Shown piece after piece: positions 1 to 12,150 of a stretch of 64,000 nt of DNA. The notes below the pieces were generated by a model. That model was not told where the DNA came from, made no database searches, and worked only from the letters and a program-made list of their open reading frames with translations. Positions within the stretch are counted from its first letter, which is position 1; each line of letters starts with the position of its first letter. Made by a program: the position numbers and the translations under genes. The stretch is from Vesta saturnalis (taxonomy: Eukaryota; Arthropoda; Insecta; Coleoptera; Lampyridae): contig JARFJB010002198.1 of assembly GCA_036346205.1 (NCBI GenBank), positions 1,573,001 to 1,637,000 on the forward strand. Reading direction: 5' to 3'.

Positions 1-127
1 ACACTTCCGGGTCATCCTACACAGAGTCGATTAACCATAACCGATACGCACGAAGCCGACTCTGGAAATTATACGTGCTCTGCATCAAACACTGAACCGG
101 CATTTGTTTATGTTTATGTATCCGAAG
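1..127 (+). CDS. Dpr-like immunoglobulin protein, penultimate exon (5' part outside window)
   Basis: The frame opens at base 1 and is uninterrupted to a consensus donor (GAAG/GTAATT) after base 127. It encodes the last strands of an Ig domain, including SRLTITDTHEADSGNYTC with the D-x-G-x-Y-x-C signature of strand F, then SNTEPAFVYVYVSEG. This order matches the second Ig domain of insect Dpr (defective proboscis extension response) cell-surface proteins, which bind DIP partners at synapses. The exon ends in phase 1, and its split Gly codon is completed by the exon at 5309. The upstream acceptor and first Ig domain lie left of the window. Lachesin-type proteins share the fold, but the tail after the domain favours Dpr. 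The family call is firm; the paralogue is not determinable. Confidence 0.85.
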
Positions 128-467
128 GTAATTAACCGTTTTTTTCGCTTTGATTATTACTTGATTAATCAGTAAGTTAATTATGATTGCAATTCTCAAT
201 AATATATTTAAAATTAGCATGATTGTAATACATAAACACGTATTTTCATGTGTGTTAAAAATTAGTAAGTCTATATGTACTATTGAGTAAAAACGTTGAC
301 TTTTACTCAATGGTAAAAAGTAATTTCTACCTTTTCGACAAGAATGCAGTAGTGTAGTCAATTCTTTGAAAATATTCAAGTTATAACATAAAGTTGATTT
401 TTTATATGGAACGCGTAGCTGGCTATGGCATTAAAAAATGACTAATTTTTTTCCGATTCCACCGATA

Positions 468-2480
468 TGCAGGGTGTCCCTAAATTGCATAGCCAAAAGT
501 ATAAGGAAGATTACTTACGTGAAAATACATCGATTTAACTAAACTTGCCTTAGTCCAAAAGTTGATAATAACGAAGCTACAGGGTGTCAACGTTGAAAAA
601 ATAAATCACATTTTCTTTCTTATATAGGGGTTTCTTGGGATGATAAATTTCCCAGAGGGCGCTTCAAGCGACTATTAGGACATCTTTAAAACGCTACAAC
701 TTTTTTGTGCTACACTGTAGGCCCTTTTATTATGGAATTATAGTTTTCCCTACCTTTTCTGCTTAAAAAAGGTATACCTTATTGATATCATTAAGAACAC
801 CGGTTTCCGAGAAAAGCTCATCTAAAGCTCATGATGCATGCAAATTATCCAAAAGTATCAAAATAGCTTATTTGACTATCCTATTTTTTTTTCCGCAATA
901 ACAATAAGTTTTAATTAATTTCAATTAATTTTGAACTTTTTTCTCGTGAAAAATTTGGTTTAGCCAGGAAACAATATTTTCTGATGCATTGCACATTTGC
1001 GCAAGCGCTTTTACTTAGGTAAAAAACTTTAGTCGCCTTTGCTTTTTAGTTACCATATCGACAGTTGAATTTATTTATCAAACGTCAGTTTTTTCTGCCG
1101 CTTTTCCGTTGATAGAGTTTTTCATGAACAATTATTGCACCCCTTTCATATTCGAAAAGTTCGAGACATATTGCCCATGGATTCTGATCAACGTTTAGCT
1201 TTCTGTCGATTTAATATTCATAGAAGAATTGAAATTCCAAATTTTAGTAAACAAATTTTCTTCACGGACGAAACTATTTTTACTAGACGCGGTATTTTCA
1301 ATGTTCATAATGAACATGTTTATGCTGTTAAAAACCCTCATGAAACGAGAGTATCTCATTAGCAGCACCAATCTCAAGTAAATATCTGAGCTGGATTGTA
1401 GACACTTTTATTATTAGTACCTTTGTACTGCCAAATCGGTGAATGGAGATATCTACTTGACCTTTTCAAAACAAAATTTACCTATTTTATTGCAAGATTT
1501 GCCCTTACTCCTTCGTCGTGACCTTTGGTTTATGCATGATGGCGCACCTCCTCATTTTACTTTAAATGTAAGACAACACTTAAAAGGTGTATATCCACAG
1601 CACTGGATTGGAAGAGGGTGTGAACTGGCCGGCACGATCACCGAACTTAACACCCTGCGATTTTTTTTTGTGGGGTGCCTTAAAATCAAAATTAGTTAAT
1701 ACGCAAGAAGAATTGTTGGCAAGAATAATTCATAAAGCCAATTTATTGAAGAGTAGTCCTGAAGTATTGTCCAGAGTACAATGTAATTTTTTTAAAAAGA
1801 ATTGACTTGTGCATGCAGGAAAATGGTGGAAATTTTGACATTTGTTAAATTAGCAAATTAAATACCTTCCAGAAAAGTTCATCAATTGCACCTGTTAAAA
1901 CAAAATTTACATAAAATTTTATTTTTTATTTAGCTTTTGGTTCATAATAGTGCAATTCAATTGTTTAACTTTGTTCTTTAAATATTGTTAATTATTGTTT
2001 TTGTTTTTTCTTCAATAATTATTGTTTTAAATCGGCGTCATGAATTATTCTTATTATTATTATGAATCATTATTATACTTTTGAATAATTTGCGTGCAGC
2101 ATGAGCTTTAAATGCGTTTTTCTCGGAATCTTAGCGATATCAAAAAGGTATACCTTTTTTAAGCAGAAATAAAAGGGCCTACAGTGTAGCCCAAAAAAGT
2201 TGTAGCGGTTTAAACATGTCTTGTAGCGCCCTGTAGGAAATACACCGAAATCGATGATAAATTTGAATTTCTCATCCCAAGAAACCCCCATATAAGAAAT
2301 TTTATAAAATTAGCCAAAGCAGTCGAAAGATATGAAAGAAAATGTGATTTATTTTTTCAACTTTGACACCCTGTAGCTTCGTTATTATCAACTTTTGGAC
2401 TAAGGCAGGTTTAGTTAAATCGGCTTATTTTCACGTAAGTAATCATTATCCTTTTGGCTATGCAATTTAGGAACACCCGG
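468..2480 (+). mobile_element. Tc1/mariner-superfamily element with about 400-bp terminal inverted repeats
   Basis: The left end (AGGGTGTCCCTAAATTGCAT at 471) is the reverse complement of the right end (TGCAATTTAGGAACACCC at 2461-2478). The match continues inward with small differences to about 865 on the left and 2075 on the right, including the shared block with AAGGTATACCTT. TA dinucleotides sit just outside both ends (466-467 and 2481-2482), as expected for this superfamily. The centre carries a broken transposase. Long inverted repeats are found in several insect IS630/Tc1-mariner lineages. Both the ends and the gene have decayed, so the copy is old. Confidence 0.75.
1118..1804 (+). pseudogene. 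Mariner-like (DDE) transposase, degenerate
   Basis: Pieces in different frames give a recognisable order: LLHPFHIRKVRDILPMD and RLAFCRF (linker after the HTH); KQIFFTDETIFTRRGIFN, with the first catalytic Asp in TDE; WFMHDGAPPHFTLNVRQHL, with the second Asp in HDGAPPH; and WPARSPNLTPCDFFLWG, with the third acidic residue in PCDFF. This is the pattern of the insect DUF4817/DDE_3 transposases. Several frameshifts occur, for example after about 1362 and about 1620, and the N-terminal helix-turn-helix is not readable, so no function is expected. It lies between the long inverted repeats and shares their orientation. Confidence 0.75.
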
Positions 2481-3469
2481 TAGGGGTCAAATTATTCATT
2501 TTTACTGCTTTTTAAAGGAATATTCTTTATGGGACATAAAAATTTCACATTTGGAAAAAAATAGGTATTTGTTTCATTAGTACAAAGAATGTCAATTTTC
2601 GGGACCGGGAGGAAAGTTGCTGAAATACACTAAGCAGAGTCCAGCAATTCATTTTTTGTGTAAAAATTAAACATCAAATCTTTTCTCCAGCCACTCTCAC
2701 TTTCATGCAGTTCACTACGTGTCTGGGAACCCCTGATTTATGTCGCTATCAGTATCATCAAAAGTTGGGACCAATTTAAACAATTATTCAATGCATTAAG
2801 GAGTTCAACCGGAGTTGTCATCTTATAGTTTTTAAGCAATTAGCTCAAATGGTATGATATAGATTTCACCATTTTCAATACTTCTTAATTTAGCCTGATG
2901 ATGACAATTGATTTGTAAAAATTTTCGATTTAATCAATGTTTTTACTATACTACTACACTATGGGGAAAGTTTAGTATACCTAATTTATGTATTTGACTG
3001 TTCTACTCCATTTTGAGTATCCATTTTGTTCTTTCTGGGAAAACTTATAATAGTGTATAAATCAATACGAAAAGATAAGCTTGCACAGCACACATAATTA
3101 GGATGCTTATCTTTGGGGTATTGAATCGTGAATTTTTTATATAAATTTAAACGTTTCAAAATAGATTTATGAAATATAAAATAACAGTTTGATAAACTAT
3201 GAAATCTAATTTTATTTTAGTAAATAATAGTTAGATCTTCAATAAATTGAGTATTAATATCAATATTTAGTGTTGTCATTACACAAGAAGTGCTTACACA
3301 ACTATAAAAACACACAAATAAATTCAATAGAATTAATAAATCACAGCAGTTGTACTTTAAACATGCTTTATAAGAATAAAAGGCTTTCATGGTTACAAAA
3401 CTGTAAAAGCTGTGTCATTCAGAGTCGATATTTTACTTGGTAAACAATTAGACATTATTATGTCTGAAA

Positions 3470-4025
3470 AATTAGGACCATTCGTAATTTTATTTAATAT
3501 TAGATAATCCGGTTTTGAGTTAGAACGGCATCTTATCCCATAAGTGTGAAAATCAGAAAGAAAAAAATGTTAAAATTCCTAGGTTTATAAAAGCCTGTTC
3601 ACAATCCACCTAGTACACAAATTTGGCTAGACTTCTAATGACTCATCTCTGTATTTCGAATATCCTAGCAGTGGAAGCACTATCACCCCAAATTAAAATT
3701 ACGTAATTGATGATGGATTGAAATAAGCCAGAATACGCTGCTTTGAAGACTTTTGGTAACACACAATAACCTAAGTTACGAATAAGGTAAACATTACGAT
3801 TTAATTTCAGCGACAGTTCATTAATGTGATGAGCCCATGTTAACTTATAATCAAAATAAATGCCAAAAAATTTAACTAGCGTTGGATTATTTAGGTCTGA
3901 ATCTGTTTTTATTTAAAAGGTTAACATTTCCGTTATATTTTCGTTTAGAGATAATTTATTCGACTTCAACTTAGGAATCGATTTGATTTTATAGTTTTTT
4001 CCGTTATTTGTAATTGTCGACATAT
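3470..4025 (-). pseudogene. LINE reverse transcriptase C-terminal scrap (Jockey/RTE-like)
   Basis: Reading the reverse strand, 4020-3600 gives KLSLNENITEMLTF, VKFFGIYFDYKLTWAHHI, then NELSLKLNRNVYLIRNL and KAAYSGLFQSIINYVILIWG. These match the region after the palm of non-LTR reverse transcriptases (the LGI.LD..L.W..HI motif and the F.S...Y....WG motif). The catalytic FADD segment is not present, so only the distal part survives. Stops and frameshifts are present. No tail or target duplication was identified, and the clade is uncertain. Confidence 0.7.
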
Positions 4026-4104
4026 AAAATGTACCATTAACTGGTAATGGTAATCATTTACATAAACTCGAATATAACATATAGAATGAACCTGTATGAT
4101 ATAT

Positions 4105-5106
<1,002 letters not shown>

Positions 5107-5308
5107 ATTAGTTGATTATAACATTAAATACGTTTTATTATTAAATTATTGTAAAAATCACTACGAGAGCAATTATGATTCGCTACACTCAGGCTCTTTG
5201 GCACAATGAACTTATGGTACCTTCATATAAGCATCTATAAGTTCGATAGATTTATTTATCTCTTGTTAATATAAGTAAACATTCAAATAAGTATGCTGTT
5301 TGTTCCAG

Positions 5309-5412
5309 GTGACAATGTGGATGCGATTTTAATGCGAAAATCATGTGGAATGTGTGTTGCAAGTCAACTAATACTACTACTAATAGCAAGTATGGCTGCA
5401 GCTATGCGATAG
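5309..5412 (+). CDS. Dpr-like protein, terminal exon with GPI/hydrophobic tail
   Basis: A polypyrimidine-poor but clear acceptor (TTTGTTCCAG) precedes 5309. Its first two bases complete the Gly codon left by the exon ending at 127. The exon encodes GDNVDAILMRKSCGMC, then the hydrophobic run VASQLILLLIASMAAAM, then Arg and a TAG at 5410-5412. The VSxGDN..AI...K order after the Ig domain is typical of Dpr C-termini. A short hydrophobic tail with almost nothing after it fits a GPI-anchor signal, although a single-pass anchor is possible. Phase agreement across 5.2 kb and an undamaged frame show this is live host sequence among dead transposons. Confidence 0.85.
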
Positions 5413-6673
5413 AATACATCAACCCCAAAATAGCTCAAAGTGCATCTTTATTGTTGCAACATAATTGAGACTGCATGAAAAAACCAATTTAAATGTGAAC
5501 TAACAAAAAAAACTTAAATTTGTTTATAGTGTGTATGTGTTGAAAATCACAAAATAAGTTTTTAAGGAAAAAATTCAAAAAATTTCGCAGGGTATTGCAG
5601 CAGGCATATATTGTATATAACCAAAATATATTTTAAATTGTCAGCAATAGTATTATTTTCAAGAGAAGACGTCGTTTTTGAATAATTGGTATTTAGAATA
5701 AATATGCCGGATCGGTTAGGTTGTTTGTATCGTATAAGAAGTATATTAAAATTCATAATTGCACTACCTTATTGATACGTATATTTTCTTCTCACTATTA
5801 CCTTAAATAACGTTAAGACGAATATTCCTACGTTTTATGTTACAAAGTATTAAAAAAACTAGGTAATGCGAATTTTTGTAAAGTTTATAGATATGTAAGT
5901 GCAAACTGCCAAAGATTTAGTTTATCCCGATTCTCGTTTATATTGCCAATCATCTTCAAGCATGTTTTTTAATGTAAAAAATACATCTAATGTAAATATT
6001 AACAAATTTATCTATTAATAATAAGAGAATGGATGAATAAAAAAAAACTTGTTATGTTTGTGACTAATGCATGATTATGTGACTAAAAAAGGTGTGAAAA
6101 ATACAACCATGCATATAACCTATACTGTATTTGAATCAAAACTACGAATGGTGAATGATAAATAAATTTACAACTATGTGTTTAGAAATCACATTGTTAG
6201 AACTTTTGTTTTACTTTTCTTGGGATTAATTTTCAACTGTTATTAAAATAATTGTACTTATATGCGTACATAAAATAGTGTAAGGATGTTTTAAAAATAG
6301 TTTTTAAAAAATTGTATTTGTTATTATGTAATTTTCTTTTAAATCTGTAAGTCACAAATAAAAATTCACAATAAATCCTAATCTTTCTTATTATTACTAT
6401 TACCACATATAAACTATAGAGATAGCCTACAATGGAACATTGTGTGAGTTTGATGTTGCCTACATTCAGGCGGTTTAGCCAAATATAGGGCACATTGTTT
6501 TGCCAACAAATATTTCTAAACTACGTTTTTAGATAAGTTTAAATTACATTGAAACAAATGAACAAAGGGTATTTAGTTTGCTCAAAGGCTTAACAAATCG
6601 AATCAAATTAAAGCAAGGTTTTTTATAAAAAAGCCCTATAAATAAATTTGTTGACATTTTTTTGTTTATTAAA

Positions 6674-6679
<6 letters not shown>
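5413..6679. other. 3' flank of the Dpr-like gene, no further gene seen
   Basis: AT-rich sequence after the Dpr stop codon. It should hold the 3' UTR, and several AATAAA-type motifs occur (for example near 6036 and 6162), but none can be chosen as the poly(A) signal from sequence alone. Open stretches here are short and low in complexity. Confidence 0.4.

Positions 6680-6740
<61 letters not shown>
6680..6740. repeat. (TA)n microsatellite
   Basis: A pure TA run at the 3' side of the reverse-strand transposase remnant, matched by a similar run on its other side at 7628. Confidence 0.95.
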
Positions 6741-7625
6741 AACTCTACTTCACAAAATTTTCGAAAAGACCTCCACCTTGTTGGCTGATGCTGTTTAAAG
6801 AGTCTGTAATTTTGACACGAAGTTCGTCAAAATTGTAAACACGTTCATGCCTGTTCTCATACATTTGCTGGGATGCGTATCCCCAAAACAAAAAAGTCGT
6901 TCGGCGCGATATCAAGTGAGCGAGGAGGATATTTAATAGTACCTTTTCCACTAATAATACGGTTAGGGAACGTAGTTTCCAAAAACTGTTATTGCAGTTT
7001 GAGCACGACAGCCATCTTCTTGATACCAAATGTCATCAAAATGTATATTGAGGCGTTGAACAGCTGGAACTGCCTGGTTTCTCAACAGTTCTAAATATTT
7101 TGTCCGCATTCAAGTTTCCGTTGATAAAAAATGGACCAATTGCCTAAAATTCCTGCCACACATTAACTTTTTTATTATGTTAAAATACTAATGTGTTTGT
7201 TTTCCAGAGTAACCAACAGCGACAGACATTGTACCATGTGTAAAGGAACACTCGTCGGTAAACAAAATATTTTCAATAAATCTTTCGTTTTCATTAGCCT
7301 GAGTCATCATATCTTCACAAAATTCCATACGCTTTTGATGGTCTTCTGAAAAATTCTGCGTAATTTGCAATTTATAGCATCGGTATTTATTCCTTTTCAA
7401 GTATTGGTTAATATTCATTTCTGCAGCAATGTTTGTACTATTGCACAGGAAATTAGTTTCTGCAAATTACACATGCAACTTCTTGAATTCGCGCTTTCGT
7501 TTGTGAGAATACTCACCATCATTACCATCAATGCTACTGCATTTTCTACAATTATTTAAACATCCACATCTTTCAAATTTACAAACAATACGCATAATCG
7601 TACTTTCAGCCACGTGATGATATTT

Positions 7626-7627
<2 letters not shown>
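6741..7627 (-). pseudogene. Mariner-like transposase remnant between two (TA)n tracts
   Basis: On the reverse strand, 7418-7188 reads NFSEDHQKRMEFCEDMM and IENILFTDECSFT, the first catalytic Asp region of DUF4817/DDE_3 mariner-like transposases. Then 7170-6750 gives, in shifting frames, AIGPFFINGNLN, a WYQEDGC-type second Asp region and the SSLDIAPNDFFVLG block near the third acid. Frameshifts and missing segments make it non-functional. It is a different lineage from the element at 0.5-2.5 kb, because the motifs match but the residues between them do not. Each side ends in a (TA)n run. Confidence 0.7.
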
Positions 7628-7679
<52 letters not shown>

Positions 7680-7686
7680 TATATAA
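7628..7686. repeat. (TA)n microsatellite
   Basis: A TA run with slight interruption, marking the boundary between the mariner-like remnant and the start of the Penelope-like element. Confidence 0.9.
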
Positions 7687-7879
7687 TTTATATAATGGTT
7701 CATTTGTCAAAAAAGATTAAATATAGCATAAATTGCCTATATTTCAATTTCGGGTGAATTTATCTTCAGGGCAAGCATTTTGACAATTATTTGAAAGATA
7801 GTAAAATAACAAATTCGATAACACAATGCGAATTTTTCTAAACTAAAATTATAACTATTAGATACATCTTCTGAACCTT

Positions 7880-8390
7880 TTTTATTATTGAAAACATTGC
7901 TACTATTAACTTTAATATGTAACATTTCCTTTTTTTGTTATTGTTTTCTATATCTTAGATTATAGTTTCGTTACATTTAAAATTATGCTTAGAATTTAAA
8001 TTATGTTGCGCTAAAATAGTACTTTTTGGTTTGACTCACACATCTGATTTGTGTTGTGCTATTCGATTTCTTAATGATTGTATTGAAGTCCCAATGTAAT
8101 AAATTGAACAATTCGTATAAGGAATTTGATAAATTGCATTTGTAGTTAATTCTTCTTCAATATTACCTTTAATATTAACAAAAAATGTATGCCTTTATTT
8201 TGTGGTATAAAAGCTGGTTTTAAATTAAATTTCGAAAGACCTTTGAATACCAAAGATTTTTTATTTTTATATGGAAATGTATAAATAGTTTTGTTATCTT
8301 TAATTGGAGTAATTTTTGAATTATTGTAAAAATAATTGACTTGTTTATTTAAAAAATTAAAGATTTAAATGTTTTTTTTTGCTTATAGTA
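7880..8390 (-). pseudogene. Penelope-like element: RT thumb end and GIY-YIG endonuclease
   Basis: On the reverse strand, 8330-8160 reads TIYTFPYKNKKSLVFKGLS, then KPAFIPQNKG, the usual Penelope linker. After a frameshift, 8160-7990 reads TTNAIYQIPYTNC, SIYYIGTSIQSLRNRIAQHK and AQHNLNSKHNFKC. This is a GIY-YIG nuclease: paired Y-x-I and Y-Y-I-G, the catalytic Arg of the LRNRI block and the H-x-HNF region. An in-frame stop follows HKSDV. The domain nicks target DNA for retrotransposition. It belongs with the reverse transcriptase at 13.4-14.4 kb. Confidence 0.75.
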
Positions 8391-8449
8391 TTCCTGAACA
8401 GGTTAACATTTGCCTAACGTGCTAAAGCACTCAGAAACACTGGGAGGGT

Positions 8450-9745
8450 TTAGAGATATTGGTAGGTTACCGAGGAATGTTTATGAATGGCTACATTAAA
8501 TTGACTTAAGTCAAAGTTTGGAGGAAAACAGGAACCGGGTAGTGCATTCCACCATTTGGTCGCCGTGTGGGAAAACGTAAATTGCGCCCATTTAGCAGGA
8601 CACGATGGAATTTTGAGAGCGTAATTGCGGTGTGAATGGGCAAACCGAGTGTTCCTAGCGAAGATGTCCTGCGAATGTATTAATGAGTGTATTTCGGAGG
8701 AACACTTGCCATGGTAATAGCGATAGAACAAAGAAAGAACCGAAACTGTTCTTCTACGCTCAAGAGACTGTAGGTCAGAAGTCAGAGACGAGCCATTTAT
8801 AAGCCTTATAGCTCCTTTTTGGATGCGGTTTACCATATCAAGGGCGTATTGGGGAGCACTGACCCAGAGGTGGGAATTGTATGTCAGATAAGGTTGAACT
8901 GGAGCCTTACACAGTAAAAAGAATTGTTGCGATGTGAAGTACTGTTCAGATCTGTACAGAAAGCCTAGTTTACGGGCAGCTGTTTTGCTGGCATCCTTAA
9001 CATAGAAATCGAGTTTGAAAACTTGAGTCCTAAGCATTCATATTTATAGCAGGAAATGATCGGTCTCTCTTGGCGGACACAAGACAACACTGCGTTTTGT
9101 CGGCGTTGAACGTGAGTAGATTATTCCTTCCCCATGCAAGGACATGTTCTAAGTCACTGTTGATTGAGGCTGCCATTTTCACCTTAACACCCTGACTAGA
9201 CTTATTGTTGTGGGAAAACGGAGAAGAACTACAATGTAGAGTGATGTCGTCTGCAAAGCAATGGAACAGGTTAGTTGTTGAGGAAATGAGGTTATTTATG
9301 TATAGCAGGAAAAGTGTAGGAGCTATCACTGATCCTTGGGGTAGATATCCAATTGATGAGAGCAAGCAGGCACTTGTACCAAACCTGGTCAAAAGCCTTT
9401 GAAATATTTAAAGCTACTACGACTGTTTCTCCGAACCTCTCTAGTGTGTTATTCCAGAGTTGGGTGACATATGAAAGAAGATCACCCGTTGAACGACTCT
9501 GTCTGAGCCCATACTGGTGGTCGCTTAGGAGTTTATTGGACTCGAGGAACGAAAGTAGTTGGTGGTTGATGGCTTTCTCCATGATTTTCGACAGAATGGA
9601 AGTGATAGCTATTGGTCGATAGTTTGAGGGATCGGTTTTATCGCCCTTTTTAGGAATAGGTTGGACATTTGCCAACTTCCACGATGAGGAAAACTCAACA
9701 GATGACATGGAGATTGAAAAGAGTTTGGACAATACAGGTACTAGC
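8450..9745 (-). pseudogene. CR1/Jockey-like LINE reverse transcriptase, 3' part
   Basis: The conserved series is readable: SSWKLANVQPIPKKGDKTD, NYRPIAITSILSKIMEKAI, HQYGLRQSRSTGDLL, VVVALNISKAFDQVW (the palm motif reads N where Asp is usual), LPQGSVIAPTLFLLYINNLI, the catalytic FADDITLHC, then LLTFNADKTQCCL. Downstream, 8450-9037 holds the C-terminal domain (YRSEQYFTSQQFFLLCKAPV, YLTYNSHLWVSAPQY, ATKWWNALPGSCF). Frameshifts near 9030 and 9392 break the frame. Reverse transcription of the element RNA would have been its role. The palm change and frameshifts mean it is dead. Confidence 0.8.
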
Positions 9746-9783
9746 CAACTTTATTAAATCAGCCACAGAATATTCCCTATATA

Positions 9784-11180
9784 TACTGACTTCCATAAAA
9801 ATTGCAACACCTAGAACTTTTTGAACGATTTTATTGAAATTTTCGTTAACGATGTCTTTCATTAGAAAAAACAAACGATTAAAATTTGAATAAAACCTAG
9901 CTAGTAGTTTTTTTTTTTGTTTTTTCCTTTGCACTTAGTAAGAATAAATTTGAAGAAATAAACCAATCAGTGTGTAATTAACTATCAATTTTGCAAATTG
10001 TTTGTTCACAATTACGTTCTAAACTTGGGAACAATGCCAAGAGTAGGTCAACATCAACATTTTTCCCAATTTCGAACGTGGCTGTATTATTGGCATGAGA
10101 GAGCCCGGACTTATGCTAAGAGAAATTGCTCCTCGTGTAAACCGAAATGTTACAACGGTATTGAGATGTTGGTCCAAACGGTCCGAGGAAGGGGTGCAAC
10201 AACGTCGCCCTGGATCTGGATCACGAAGAACGTCGCTTAAGACTTTTGGCCACAAGAGACAGATTTTCAACAACTCGATCGATTGCAAATGATTGGATGA
10301 GATGTGTAGGACCCAGAATCTCAATGTCATCTGTTTATCGTCGGATAAGGCCTTATGGGCTGCGTTCATATCGTCCATTTTTATGTCTTCCTCTTACACC
10401 ACTTCACCATCTACAGGTTAGAATGGAGCAACAAAAGAGCGAATTGGCCGCAAGAATGGCATCGAAGTGTATTTAGTGACGAGTCACGATTTTGCTGGTG
10501 GGCCCACGATGGTCGTAGGAGGGTCAAACTGATGCGTGGAGAACGTAAAAATCCAACATTTTTTGTGGAACGCAACACAGCCCTCCCACAAGGAGTGATG
10601 ATATGGGGTGCAATATGTTACGGTAGCAGATCACCCTTGGTCTTCATTGATGGCAACTTAAACGCCGCTGGTTATATTGCCGATGTGCTAGAACCCGTTG
10701 CACTTCCATATCTTCAGGGTCTGGAAAATCCCATTTTCCAACAGGATAATGCGCGCCCTCATACGGCAAAGGATACAACACGTTTTTTGGAATAAGCTAA
10801 CATTACCGTCCTCACATGGCCTGCTCAGTCGCCGATTTGTCGCCCATGGAACATGTATGGGATGAGGTCGGTAGGCAACTGGGTAATTTACCACACCCTC
10901 CAGATAACTTACACGATCTCCGGCTACGGATTCAAGAAGCTTGTGTCCATATACCACAGGCAGCTATAGATCACTTGATTTATAGCGTGCCACGCCGTCT
11001 AAATGAGTGCATTACACATCGTGATGGAGCACCTCATTATTGAAAAAAACATTTTTAGTTTTTGTTCTTTTATTTCAAATTTTAGTCGTTTGTTTGTTCT
11101 AATAAAGGACATCGTTGACGAAAATTTCAATAAAATTGTTCAATAAATTCTAGGTGTTACAATTTTTATGGAAGTCAGTA
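9784..11180 (+). mobile_element. Tc1 (DD34E) transposon with TA target duplication, innermost layer
   Basis: The ends are TACTGACTTCCATAAAAATT on the left and its near-exact complement on the right (ending GGAAGTCAGTA at 11180). Arms of about 110 bp differ by a few bases. TA flanks both ends (9782-9783 and 11181-11182), and the interrupted LINE frame rejoins across them. At about 1.4 kb it has normal Tc1 length. The clean ends fit the youngest insertion in this nest. Confidence 0.9.
10034..11043 (+). pseudogene. Tc1-family DD34E transposase, frameshifted
   Basis: The start is MPRVGQHQHFSQFRTW. After a frameshift come MREPGLMLREIAPRVNRN (HTH recognition region) and the linker GVQQRRPGSGS. Then HRSVFSDESRFCWW carries the first Asp, PIFQQDNARPHTAKDTTRFL the second, and ADLSPMEHVWDEVGRQL the Glu. 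Counting from QQD to MEH leaves 34 residues between acids (DD34E), the Tc1 spacing. Defects: a frameshift near 10100, another near 10250 and another near 10400, a TAA after TTRFLE (10794-10796) and a one-base loss near 10833. All three acids survive. It would cut and paste the element at TA sites if intact. Confidence 0.9.
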
Positions 11181-11182
11181 TA

Positions 11183-11912
11183 TAAATGTCGCAAAATGTA
11201 AACTTTTAATTTTTGGGTCAACGCAAAACTCGATTAAACAGGAACAGATAATTTCTAAACTAGACATTCATATTAACAACATCCCCTTGCCGTTTGTTAA
11301 CCGCACAAAAAACCTTGGCCTAATTATGGATACTACCTTAAAATTTGAGGACTACGTAAAATTATGCATACAACGTGCCTATGCTACTTCAAGGTATATT
11401 TATGGTATAAATCATCTTCTCAACACGAGTTCAAAAATTCTTTTATGTAATTCTCTTGTAATGTCACATTTTAATTATTGTTCTGCTGTATATGGTCCTT
11501 ATCTTACACAACGTAACTCTAAAGGAATTGAAATTGTACAAAAATCTTGACTACGACTTATTTTTGGTATTAAGAAAAGACTACCGATATCACATAAACT
11601 ATCCGAGATTAAATGGTTAAATATGGAAAAGAGGCGATTTCTTCGTGCATCTGTTCTTTATCACAAAGTTATCACTTTTAAGTGCCCTCCTTATTTGTAT
11701 AATAAAATAACGTTTCGTACTGACGTACACAACATTAACATTCGGTGTAAGGATCAAATTAGTATCCCATAACATAAAAAAATAATATTTGAAATATCTT
11801 ATTCATATGATACTGCAAAATTATATAACTCCTTACCAGCTGATGTTAAATGTTGTGTACCACAGAAATTCAAGCATTGTGTCCGTCGCCTGCTTTTGGA
11901 AAATAATCTGTA
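11183..11912 (+). pseudogene. LINE reverse transcriptase C-terminal part
   Basis: The frame reads INVAKCKLLIFGSTQ, FVNRTKNLGLIMDTTLKFED, then LLNTSSKILLCNSLVMSHFN and YCSAVYGPYL. After an in-frame TGA at 11548 it continues with LRLIFGIKKRLPISHKL, ASVLYHKVITFKCPPYLY and TAKLYNSLPADVKCC to a stop near 11910. This is the post-palm domain of a CR1/Jockey-type LINE. The 5' part with the catalytic site was never inserted, as expected of 5' truncation. At least two internal stops are present (11548 and near 11770). Confidence 0.75.
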
Positions 11913-12150
11913 ACCCTTACAACTGCCATGTCATTTGTACCCTTATATATTGATGCCTTACTTCACTTACATCATCTTATTTATTTATAAGCATGGCCTG
12001 TTAAAATTGCGATCCTACTAAATATTGTACGGTTGAGTGGAAGAGCAGCTACGGATCTTATCCATGCCTGAACTCCGCCATTTGGACATGCTAATGGAGA
12101 AAAATAAATTCTCTGTATTTACACTATGTCAATGTATTATTATTATTATT

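Larger units (their letters stand above)
9746..12150 (+). mobile_element. 5'-truncated second LINE inserted in the CR1/Jockey-like LINE
   Basis: It begins with a short coding stub (FIKSATEYSLY, about 9750-9783). The Tc1 element interrupts it, and it resumes at 11183 with INVAKCKLLIFGSTQ, consistent with continuous RT C-terminal coding. It ends at an (ATT)n tail (12135-12154), a typical LINE 3' tail. Orientation is opposite to its host LINE. Removing it restores the host ORF as PEL/VPV. Confidence 0.75.
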
